A DNA stretch of 15,650 nt from Euryarchaeota archaeon UBA486 (GTDB taxonomy: Archaea > Thermoplasmatota > Poseidoniia > Poseidoniales > Poseidoniaceae): positions 1-15,650 of the forward strand of contig DAET01000036.1 of NCBI GenBank assembly GCA_002497765.1, in the 5' to 3' direction. The position numbers were made by a program, and so were the translations under genes. How positions within the stretch are numbered: the stretch's first letter is position 1; every line of letters begins with the position of its first letter. This document shows positions 8,201 through 13,398 of the stretch, piece by piece. The notes under the pieces were generated by a model. It was not told the origin of the DNA, ran no database searches, and worked only from the letters and a program-made list of their open reading frames with translations.

Positions 8201-10341
8201 ATGTCAAGGTTGGTCGTCTGCATCGTGTACGTGATCTCAAAGGAGACGATGGACAGTTTTCCTGCCGATTCTGACGTGAGTTCAACCGGGATGTCAACCG
8301 TACCTGAGCCTGTGTTCGGAATGGCATCGTTGAGTTTCTGCAACAGGGTGTTGCCGGATTGTTGGCTCGTGACGGTCGTCGGCCCGATGAGCGCGCCTGA
8401 TTGAGCAGAGCGCTTCCATGCGGACTTCCCATCGATGTTGAGCCCGGGTTGGAGCGGCGCGTTCGAATGGAGCGCAATCGAGAGGTCCGTGATCGAGGGA
8501 GTGACACCGGTGGACGACGTGGAGAGCATGATACGGACGCAGAAGTAGTACGAGGAGCCGGTCATGGATTTCGTGGTGTTGGGCGAGGTGTAGGACTGGA
8601 CACCGGAGCCCCCGGTACCGCAACTTGAGGAACTGGTCTTGTGACCGACGTTCACCGTGATGGAGGTTCCTGCAGGCCGTGTTTCGTTCCAGTCCACCGT
8701 GGCAGCGATCACGCTGCTGCTTCCTGAACCGATGTACTGGTAGGCGTAGTAGTAGCCGCTGGTCTGGTAATTGGTCGTGTACGACAAGACCACATCGCCG
8801 AGAACCGGCGTTTTCGAGGCCGTACCGTTGAGCGTGGCTCGCCATTTGATGGACGTGCCCGAATTGGCAAACGTGACTTTCTGACCCACGCTTCCAGCCT
8901 TCCAGGTGACGCCGCCATCGTTGGAGACGTCCACGCGGACGCTGGTGCCCGTCGGGAAGGAGCCGAAAACACCGTCCACATCAATGGTGTTGACAGCGCG
9001 GGAAATCGACGTGGTCTGACCCACGATCATCTGCGAGGACACCGAGGAGGAGCGCACGTCGAAGTGAGCGCCGTCGCCGTAGGTGTGGACCTTGCGCGTG
9101 CCTTGGTTGCAGTAGCTGGTGCTTGACCAGTGGCAAGAGAACATGACCTTGTGGTCGTCGGTGTCAACGATGCCGTAGTGGCCGCCACCCGGCATCACGC
9201 GCTCGCCCTGGCTGGAGAGCAAACCGCTGGCCATGGTGTAGTGGAAGTGCTTGCTCTTGTAGTCCGTGTTCATGTAGTAGATGTTGTACATGACATTGGG
9301 CATGCTGACGGAAAGACCTGCGCCATGGTCGTAGTAATACGACGTGGAGGTCATGAGCCATGTGCCGGTGACCACGGTTGGAGAAGAGGGATTGACCTCC
9401 TTCAGGTAGTGGTTCTGGGCAGAGGTGTCGTACACGCCGATGTACATCTTGCCGGTGTTGTCGTCGAAGTCAATCCCCGTGATGTAGTTGGGGTACTGGT
9501 AGTTGTAGGAATTCTTGCACACCCACTGCACCTGCGTACCTGCCGCGTTCCAACCAACCTCCCACTTGTTCACCATGTAGTACGAGTAGTGAGCCGTGTA
9601 GACGTTCCCGTTGTAGACATCAGCGTCGTGAATACTTCGTGTGGCCGAACTTCCACACGAACCGGTGCTGTAGGACGCCGTGCCCAGGTAGGCACCCGTG
9701 CTGGCGTCGATTCGCATGATGCTCGTGGGGGTGTTGGAAATGTACTGGCTGGAATAGCGGATGATGTGAATTTCGGAGTTGTTGACGGGAACAGCCACAC
9801 CCGTGTAGCCCCACGGTGTGTTGCTGGCCGCCGTAAGATCAGCGAATTTCTTGGTTGGGCTGGTGTAGCCTTGATCGCTCAAGGCCACGAATTGACCGGT
9901 GGTGTTGAGGTGGGCGTTGCCGAGGGTGGCGACCGAGTTTGAAGAAGAAAAACGAGGCGTGAGTTCCGTTGGGTTGCCCTTCAGCGACATGGTTTGACTG
10001 CTTACCTCAACGTTGTCGCGTCGAGCGGTGGTGAACGGGGAGGGAGAACCGGCGTTGGAGCTGGTGTAGTCTTGATCGCCAGCGCCGCCGTAGTGCGAAT
10101 TAGTGGTGAAGTTGGTGTAAGTGGTGGTGCTTGCTTCACCGAGCAGGTTGAAACTGGCCGATTGGACATTGGCACCGATGGGCATGGTGATGACGCCAGC
10201 GGGGCCGGCACCCTTCTGAGAGAAGGTGTGTTCGTAAGAGGTGGAACCGTCCTTGAACTGCGTTTCCGTGGTCGCAGCGGCGGCCAGTGGGGACATGACG
10301 GAGAGCACGAAAAGAAGCGTGAGGAAGATGGCTTGACGCAT
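5269..10341 (-). CDS. Giant secreted, C-terminally membrane-anchored surface protein with CARDB domain
   Basis: A 1690-residue exoprotein. Residues 1-23 form a Sec signal peptide (hydrophobic core FLTLLFVLSVM, cleavage near SPLAAAA). Residues about 130-430 are Tyr/Ser/Thr-rich with propeller-like strands. Two related beta-sandwiches span about 451-522 and 545-624. A three-domain module of about 400-residue period occurs twice (about 738-1075 and 1127-1487); the first copy holds an EF-hand-type loop DANRNGEADPEE at 1015-1026. A CARDB/Ig-like domain spans about 1517-1622. One membrane helix lies at about 1636-1658 and the last 22 residues are nearly all Asp/Glu. At least ten N-glycosylation sequons are visible. 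The protein is therefore outside the cell on a single anchor with an acidic cytosolic tail. A TTG-started extension to 10425 is rejected: the ATG at 10341 has GGTGA five bases upstream and directly begins the signal peptide. An adhesin, S-layer-associated or substrate-binding role is possible; none is proven. Confidence 0.92.
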   Translation of the reverse strand: MRQAIFLTLLFVLSVMSPLAAAATTETQFKDGSTSYEHTFSQKGAGPAGVITMPIGANVQSASFNLLGEASTTTYTNFTTNSHYGGAGDQDYTSSNAGSPSPFTTARRDNVEVSSQTMSLKGNPTELTPRFSSSNSVATLGNAHLNTTGQFVALSDQGYTSPTKKFADLTAASNTPWGYTGVAVPVNNSEIHIIRYSSQYISNTPTSIMRIDASTGAYLGTASYSTGSCGSSATRSIHDADVYNGNVYTAHYSYYMVNKWEVGWNAAGTQVQWVCKNSYNYQYPNYITGIDFDDNTGKMYIGVYDTSAQNHYLKEVNPSSPTVVTGTWLMTSTSYYYDHGAGLSVSMPNVMYNIYYMNTDYKSKHFHYTMASGLLSSQGERVMPGGGHYGIVDTDDHKVMFSCHWSSTSYCNQGTRKVHTYGDGAHFDVRSSSVSSQMIVGQTTSISRAVNTIDVDGVFGSFPTGTSVRVDVSNDGGVTWKAGSVGQKVTFANSGTSIKWRATLNGTASKTPVLGDVVLSYTTNYQTSGYYYAYQYIGSGSSSVIAATVDWNETRPAGTSITVNVGHKTSSSSCGTGGSGVQSYTSPNTTKSMTGSSYYFCVRIMLSTSSTGVTPSITDLSIALHSNAPLQPGLNIDGKSAWKRSAQSGALIGPTTVTSQQSGNTLLQKLNDAIPNTGSGTVDIPVELTSESAGKLSIVSFEITYTMQTTNLDMAIPEGEILHERITPYEVVSRHVIGEAANSMVSAELTLMTAGSAANWPVISWQYGDVFPDPNDPAQYIEVDPTSYSIESNGILEIHWKFFITSELPDQDNVRFRVGCLDDSGTAGFAPEPLTSDEGLRVNRSFGLGWLNVRDNDGELTSLDVEDGSWVAAGEQLHFVGAMWFQDTDDAPKDSAFDVRISRNGYVEATARDTTNNNGSFFISIDLPSIDVADGLTYEVQTYNERNPDHVQQPNSEWRRTFLVDATHPERKQVVPVDDAYEAATNEQTIQVLVEDKVGHPMELELNYWVEADHDANRNGEADPEEYVSKAVSNTTEARSKWFITTIDTSRNPNMGRVSYFWDGGDQAGNPLHFTVMNDEDELLMFESSEGFLYDDATFRTRKDSSAIFTGLEWFGHEDNEAVFAGMDQTISLGFIDANTAIDFEFISLVFDFEGPNPARDAQSISYSGTNNTFWSDSPYIHLSPTSRMVQTTNESGLPWILLDFHFTFSWDWPDEEMGDVALVYKELGSSDPSRILLLEHTFRVENDLMLSPTDFAVEDISEPRTGPVADGSRVRKDDRLAFTGRVVYEGSQTPAPRDVGILVEVFDGEKLWSDGSLTSDGGYAVEVPLSSALTLQSSPSRTCLISITNIPGRGEDMTGTLVSTTLQVVVDDAAPRVTRRVAPLNVIDISATNDLTQIEVEFQGTEDADLTGSKQVVHWVMRDATRTMTIGAGSTLLGMQQDGQNVIWTGVVDITAGGTIDPKAGDFVGFYVTGYDAAGNQFPVVSNSEASPIPELASDDIDFERQWVRLGAVGPELRVKNIVMSDDHIAPGANIDITATIYNAGGNTSSQFKVAFFAGSAEEPFDVVRVNGIDAGEMYPVSVVWESEDVDRVRVVVDYEDEVPEANDDDNSAEHAVTIAYGQYLGWFDSVREQPLAWMFAILSIMTLAVVFTVATRTSIDYGEGAFAEDEEDWEDEDDDEDDFDDDDD
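5273..5336 (-). repeat. GAC/GAA-type trinucleotide-rich tract encoding the acidic tail
   Basis: On the plus strand this is a run of GTC/TTC/CTC triplets, encoding about 21 residues made almost only of Asp and Glu with two aromatic interruptions (Trp, Phe). Such a low-complexity tract can change length by slippage. It lies on the cytosolic side of the anchor helix. Confidence 0.6.
5881..6963 (-). repeat. Second copy of a ~400-residue three-domain module in the giant exoprotein
   Basis: Residues about 1127-1487 align by eye with 738-1075. Anchors are YIHLSPTSR versus YIEVDPTSY, FHFTFSW versus IHWKFFI, VADGSRVRKDDRLAFTG versus VEDGSWVAAGEQLHFVG, and ISATNDLTQIEVE versus EAATNEQTIQVLVE. Both copies end with a D-x-A-G-N turn (GYDAAGNQF versus GGDQAGNPL). 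Boundaries are approximate. This copy lacks the EF-hand-type loop of the first. Confidence 0.6.
7117..8130 (-). repeat. First copy of the three-domain module, with EF-hand-type loop
   Basis: Residues about 738-1075 form three beta-rich domains in the same order as the later copy. The third carries the 12-residue loop DANRNGEADPEE, with oxygen ligands at positions 1, 3, 5, 9 and 12 and Gly at position 6, as in calcium-binding EF-hand loops. Protein identity between copies is low, so the duplication is old and would not show at DNA level. Confidence 0.6.
8470..8709 (-). repeat. Beta-sandwich repeat, copy 2 (giant exoprotein)
   Basis: Residues about 545-624 contain PAGTSITVNVG and end with TPSITDLSIAL, matching PTGTSVRVDVS and TPVLGDVVLSY of the preceding copy about 93-103 residues earlier. 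This copy has a Cys pair (574 and 601) that could form a disulfide outside the cell; copy 1 has none. Confidence 0.5.
8776..8991 (-). repeat. Beta-sandwich repeat, copy 1 (giant exoprotein)
   Basis: Residues about 451-522 include PTGTSVRVDVSNDGGVTW and the strand SIKWRATLNGTASKTPVLGD, a pattern common in extracellular beta-sandwich domains that follow a propeller or lectin-like head. It pairs with the next domain as a tandem duplicate. Confidence 0.5.
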
Positions 10342-10346
10342 GGTGG

Positions 10347-10351
10347 TCACC
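10347..10351 (-). promoter_or_regulatory. Ribosome-binding site of the giant exoprotein
   Basis: GGTGA on the minus strand, five bases before the ATG at 10341. It fits the archaeal 16S 3' end and fixes this ATG as the start; the signal peptide begins immediately. Confidence 0.6.
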
Positions 10352-10379
10352 CGGCTATCTTTAGGATGAGTTCCATCGC

Positions 10380-10387
10380 ATTTCAAT
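10380..10387 (-). promoter_or_regulatory. Possible TATA-like box in the divergent exoprotein / membrane-protein region
   Basis: ATTGAAAT on the minus strand (ATTTCAAT on plus) is the most AT-rich patch of the divergent region. It lies about 42 bases before the exoprotein ATG, which would give a leader of about 15 bases that includes the GGTGA site. It could also serve the plus-strand genes. Weak call. Confidence 0.25.
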
Positions 10388-10472
10388 GATGCCCTCCGGC
10401 GACAGTCGGTGAACGATGCAAGCAACAGCGATTCAGGGGAGGATTGAAGGCCTACGGTTCGTTGGTTTGGCC

Positions 10473-10477
10473 GGTGA
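10473..10477 (+). promoter_or_regulatory. Ribosome-binding site of the small membrane protein
   Basis: GGTGA, four bases before the ATG at 10482. A second GGTGA at 10408-10412 lies only three bases before an upstream in-frame ATG at 10416, so the start is not fully settled; the 10482 site has the better spacing. Confidence 0.45.
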
Positions 10478-10481
10478 AGGC

Positions 10482-10874
10482 ATGAGTGAAGAAGCAGGTT
10501 TCTTTGGGCGACTTTGGGCCAAACAACACGGAAAACAATTCGGCATCAGCGCCACAGCAGCCGGTGCGAGTGGCGTCCTCCTCGTGGCTTGCATGTATCA
10601 GATTCTGTTTCTTCAGGACCACGCTGAGTGGAACGAATTCACCGGCGGTGCCATCGTCGGAGCCGTCCTTTCCCTCATCCTGTTTCTCGTCGCCTTCCCG
10701 GAATTCCTTCGTTTCCGGGGCTATGTGGCCTTGCTTGAAGAAATCAAGGAGATTCAATCCACCGCCGAGTTGCGCCGTCGAAAAGCCGAGGGTGTTGAGG
10801 CTGCCGAAGCCCTGGGAGCAGGCCACCTTGAGCAGTGGAATGCTTTCCTTGATAAGCGCGGCGTGAAGCGGTAA
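10482..10874 (+). CDS. Small two-helix membrane protein, unknown function
   Basis: A 130-residue protein with a short polar N-terminus, two membrane helices (about residues 21-44 and 53-73) joined by an acidic turn (DHAEWNEF), then a charged helical C-terminal half of about 55 residues that is probably cytosolic and could form a coiled coil (EEIKEIQSTAELRRRKAEG). No family was recognised. An in-frame ATG at 10416 would add 22 residues; I prefer 10482 because the GGTGA spacing is better and the extra residues look random. It precedes signal peptidase I by 15 bases on the same strand, so it is probably an operon partner, and it is divergent from the giant secreted protein. A link to protein export or envelope assembly is inferred from that position only. 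Confidence 0.75.
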   Translation: MSEEAGFFGRLWAKQHGKQFGISATAAGASGVLLVACMYQILFLQDHAEWNEFTGGAIVGAVLSLILFLVAFPEFLRFRGYVALLEEIKEIQSTAELRRRKAEGVEAAEALGAGHLEQWNAFLDKRGVKR

Positions 10875-10878
10875 AGCC

Positions 10879-10883
10879 GAGGG
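10879..10883 (+). promoter_or_regulatory. Ribosome-binding site of signal peptidase I
   Basis: GAGGG, six bases before the ATG at 10890, in the 15-base gap after the upstream membrane-protein gene. Confidence 0.4.
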
Positions 10884-10889
10884 CGACCC

Positions 10890-11879
10890 ATGTCCGACCA
10901 CGACCCGCTGCGTTCGCTCGTCCTCGAGATAGGGCTTGCCGTGGCCATGATCGCGTGTTTGGTTGGCGCCATGTACGTCCACACCGGCTCCATGCCGCCC
11001 TTGGTGGTCGTGGAATCAAAGTCCATGATTCACGACGAGGCTGGCGAGATCGGTAGCATCGATGCAGGCGACCTCATCCTTGTCCACAACCAGCCGGCAG
11101 GGACCATCGTCACCTTCGCCGAAGCAACGGACGTGAACCATCCTGCTTACGGCTACAGCCAACACGGCCTCGAAGGCGATGTCATCATTTACGCCAAGAA
11201 CGGCGAGGGCGGCACACCCATCATTCACCGGGCCATCATGCGAGTGGTGGCCGAGGAGACCGTCGCCCCCAACCGAGCCTCGGACGAACCCTGTCCGGAG
11301 GAAGCCACGTACGATGACCGTCGTGTGGCGGACGATGGATTGCCCGGCTCCTGTATCCTGACGTGGTCGGTGCCCGGAACGAGCGTCACCAATGTCAAGA
11401 ACGTCACCGTGAGTTTTGACGGCACAGACGCCGGCTACTATGATTGTAAACGCCCCGCTCACGGAAACGTGGAGGCGCACCTTGTCGTGTGGCAATGGGA
11501 GCCCCGCCATGAGGGCATGCTCACCCTCGGGGACAACAACAAATGTTCCGTCGACCAAGGCGGCGGTGCCAACAACGGGTCGGCCGGTGTTCACAGCGCT
11601 TCGGGCGTGGTCGGCCCCATCCGTGATGATTGGGTCATCGGTGTCGCAGGCGGCGAAATCCCCTGGCTCGGTACGGTCAAACTGATGGTTGGGGGGCCGG
11701 AATCCTACGGAACCCGGGACGTCCCTTCCATGTCCTTCATCGCCCTGTTTGCCGTGCTGGGTGGTGTGGTGTTCGCACCCGTCGTCAGCGAGAAGGCCTT
11801 CCGATGGTGGCTGAATCGCTCGCCCGAACTGGTGATGATGGCCAAAACGAACCGCGATCACGAAGATGAGGCGTCGTGA
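10890..11879 (+). CDS. Archaeal-type signal peptidase I (S26B, Sec11-like)
   Basis: This 329-residue membrane protease would cut Sec leader peptides from exported proteins on the outer face of the membrane. It has an N-terminal anchor (about 12-30), then the nucleophile Ser45 in VVVESKSM, the GDVIIY strand at 96-101, and PIIHR with His113 where bacterial enzymes have Lys. The acidic box TLGDNNKCSVDQ carries Asp215 and Asp222, and the final fold strand reads WVIGVAGGEIPWLGTVKL (248-265). Together these are the ER/archaeal Ser-His-Asp arrangement. A second membrane helix lies at about 280-300, with a charged tail. Between His113 and Asp215 is an insert of roughly 85 residues with three Cys (135, 155, 186), and a fourth (219) lies near the active-site box; disulfides are plausible outside the cell. 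It overlaps the convergent RNase H-fold gene by 22 bases. The adjacent giant exoprotein, with an AxA-type leader, is a natural substrate candidate. Confidence 0.9.
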   Translation: MSDHDPLRSLVLEIGLAVAMIACLVGAMYVHTGSMPPLVVVESKSMIHDEAGEIGSIDAGDLILVHNQPAGTIVTFAEATDVNHPAYGYSQHGLEGDVIIYAKNGEGGTPIIHRAIMRVVAEETVAPNRASDEPCPEEATYDDRRVADDGLPGSCILTWSVPGTSVTNVKNVTVSFDGTDAGYYDCKRPAHGNVEAHLVVWQWEPRHEGMLTLGDNNKCSVDQGGGANNGSAGVHSASGVVGPIRDDWVIGVAGGEIPWLGTVKLMVGGPESYGTRDVPSMSFIALFAVLGGVVFAPVVSEKAFRWWLNRSPELVMMAKTNRDHEDEAS

Positions 11880-12610
11880 CCGGCGTTCTTGAGGGCCTCG
11901 TCCATCGTCAACTCGCCGCATGCAACGCGCCGAGCCACTTCCAACGAAAGGCTGAGGCGGCCCTTGGAACGCTGACGACTGATGCGCTGAAGGTTGCGAA
12001 GTTCGCCCTCGGTGACCTTCACGTCCCGTTGTTCATGGACGAGTTTTCCGGACAACATGGCGATCTTGATGGCCGCCGCACCGTGAGCGTGTCGAGGCTG
12101 CCCCGAGCTCGTTCGGTGTTCGTTGACAATCTCCACGTGATAGCCCATGGAGAGCATACGATTGACCAACCGGTCTCGATGAACGGGTGAACCGTGGCCA
12201 ACCCGAACCAAGACCTCCAGCGGCTTGATGTCGTTGACCAGTTGAACCGTTGAATCGATGGCGTCGTCGATGGTTTCCATCTCCCTTTTGCCCAGCACCA
12301 CGCCGTCGGCAAGGAAGGCAAAACCGGGTCGTGGGCCCGGGTCGATCCCGACGACCAGCCGTTTTGGAGGTGACTCAAGTTGACGTGAAAGCAACCACGT
12401 TGAGACCGTCGAAGCCACGGAATCTGCATCTACGGCCACACCGCGACCGCCCAACGAGGCCACTTCCTCCGGCGTCCCAAACCAATAGGCGCCCTGCTCG
12501 ACGGGTTGTGAGGGAGAAATTTGCTTGACGGGTAAGTTTCGTTGGGTGAACTCACTCAGCAGACGGTGAGCCAACCGAAAGTCATCCGTCCGGACGTACA
12601 GCGGCTTCAC
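11858..12610 (-). CDS. RNase H-fold (RuvC/YqgF-like) protein, uncharacterised
   Basis: A 250-residue soluble protein starting with GTG. After an 80-residue N-terminal domain, the strand RLVVGIDPGPRPGFAFLADG (84-103) is the first motif of the RuvC/YqgF branch of the RNase H fold, with probable catalytic Asp90. Later elements fit the same fold: a strand ending RVGHGSP (136-142), VEIVNEHRTSSG (159-170) with Glu164, like the DER-T motif of YqgF, and HAHGAAAIKIA (174-184), where nucleases often have an Asp and this protein has His. Residues about 203-240 form a helical tail (LSLEVARRVACGELTMDEAL). Nuclease activity is therefore possible but not certain. An AT-rich box at 12635-12640 supports the GTG start. 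It is divergent from an Hjc-like resolvase, which suggests a DNA repair or recombination role; an RNA role such as YqgF has remains possible. Confidence 0.75.
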   Translation of the reverse strand: MKPLYVRTDDFRLAHRLLSEFTQRNLPVKQISPSQPVEQGAYWFGTPEEVASLGGRGVAVDADSVASTVSTWLLSRQLESPPKRLVVGIDPGPRPGFAFLADGVVLGKREMETIDDAIDSTVQLVNDIKPLEVLVRVGHGSPVHRDRLVNRMLSMGYHVEIVNEHRTSSGQPRHAHGAAAIKIAMLSGKLVHEQRDVKVTEGELRNLQRISRQRSKGRLSLSLEVARRVACGELTMDEALKNAGHDASSS

Positions 12611-12634
12611 ATCCCCGCTTAACCCACCGCCCTG

Positions 12635-12640
12635 TTCTAA
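12635..12640 (-). promoter_or_regulatory. Possible TATA box of the RNase H-fold gene
   Basis: TTAGAA on the minus strand lies 25-30 bases before the GTG at 12610, the spacing of archaeal leaderless promoters. Weak on its own; it gains some support from the similar spacing at other genes here. Confidence 0.3.
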
Positions 12641-12702
12641 CCTATCGGTCGGCGTTCAGTCCCCTGCATGGAACTCGTTTTCCTGTGCTCCTGCTCGCCG
12701 AA

Positions 12703-12710
12703 GTTATCAA
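12703..12710 (+). promoter_or_regulatory. Possible TATA box of the resolvase gene
   Basis: GTTATCAA is centred about 29 bases before the ATG at 12736. It would give a leaderless mRNA and supports that ATG over the GTG at 12685, which lies upstream of the box. Confidence 0.35.
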
Positions 12711-12735
12711 GAACGATGGACACCGATGTCGGCCC

Positions 12736-13398
12736 ATGACGGGCGCTTACGAGCGTGAACTCAGGGAGGTGCTTGCTGGCACCGACAAAGGCGTCCGTGC
12801 CGTCACCAAGAGTTGTTCGCCTGAGGAGCAACAACGCATGGGTCGAGTGAAGGAGCGGCCGTTCCTCGTGGTCCGTGCGGCTGGCTCTGGCATGGAAGGA
12901 AGCGGCGACCTCGTGGCGCTTCGAGGCGACTGTTGCTTCCCCATCGAAGTCAAGTCGACACGGGCCGAGAAACTCTACTTCTCCGGCCGAACGAAAGACC
13001 AGCTGCTCGCCATGATTCGAGAGGGTGAGCGGTCCGGTTTGATGCCGCTGTACGCTCATCGTAGGAAGGGTGTTCGAGGTGATTCATGGCGGATCTTCCG
13101 CGTGGAGACCGAAGGCTTGACCGGTACGCTGGCACGCTTAGCGACGATGATCCCCGCGCTGCCGCTCACGCGAACCGGCTCTCCGTTCATCGACTGGGAA
13201 CAAGGCATGCCCCTCAATCGATTCATTGGCTTGTTGTGCTCACCGGAGGGCGAAACCGACCCACTGCGCGCCCTAAGCAAGCGGGCTTCGCATCAATCAG
13301 CCACGATGGCGGAGAACACGGAGCAAAGCACCGACGACATCCTGGCAGAACTTGCCCGTCGTCGCTCAACCTTGCTCCCGTTCACAGGTAAGGAATGA
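12736..13398 (+). CDS. hjc: Hjc-like Holliday junction resolvase with long C-terminal extension
   Basis: A 220-residue protein of the archaeal Hjc nuclease family, which cuts four-way DNA junctions in recombination. Visible active-site elements from the ATG at 12736 are Glu6 in AYEREL, the strand FLVVRAAGSG (43-52), Asp58 in GSGDLVAL, and Glu71-x-Lys73 in PIEVKSTRAEKLYF. The helix DQLLAMIREGERSGLMPLYAH follows, then WRIFRVE. These match the E-D-ExK order of Hjc. Two features are unusual: about 28 extra residues between Glu6 and Asp58 relative to the short hyperthermophile enzymes, and about 90 residues after the nuclease core with no recognised motif. A GTG at 12685 would add 17 residues, but family N-termini start close to the catalytic Glu. 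It is divergent from the RNase H-fold gene, and its end overlaps the convergent protease gene by 17 bases. Confidence 0.85.
   Translation: MTGAYERELREVLAGTDKGVRAVTKSCSPEEQQRMGRVKERPFLVVRAAGSGMEGSGDLVALRGDCCFPIEVKSTRAEKLYFSGRTKDQLLAMIREGERSGLMPLYAHRRKGVRGDSWRIFRVETEGLTGTLARLATMIPALPLTRTGSPFIDWEQGMPLNRFIGLLCSPEGETDPLRALSKRASHQSATMAENTEQSTDDILAELARRRSTLLPFTGKE

Noticed and set aside
9130..9942. 270-residue plus-strand frame opposite the exoprotein head
   Set aside because: Composition dominated by Val, His and Gly, typical of the reverse of Tyr/Ser/Thr codons; no start signal.
10342..10425. Longer start (TTG at 10425) for the giant exoprotein
   Set aside because: It would put 28 polar residues in front of the signal peptide, and GGTGA lies just before the ATG at 10341.
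11016..11921. 301-residue minus-strand frame opposite signal peptidase I
   Set aside because: The plus strand has the full Ser-His-Asp signal peptidase layout; the antisense frame has no motif.
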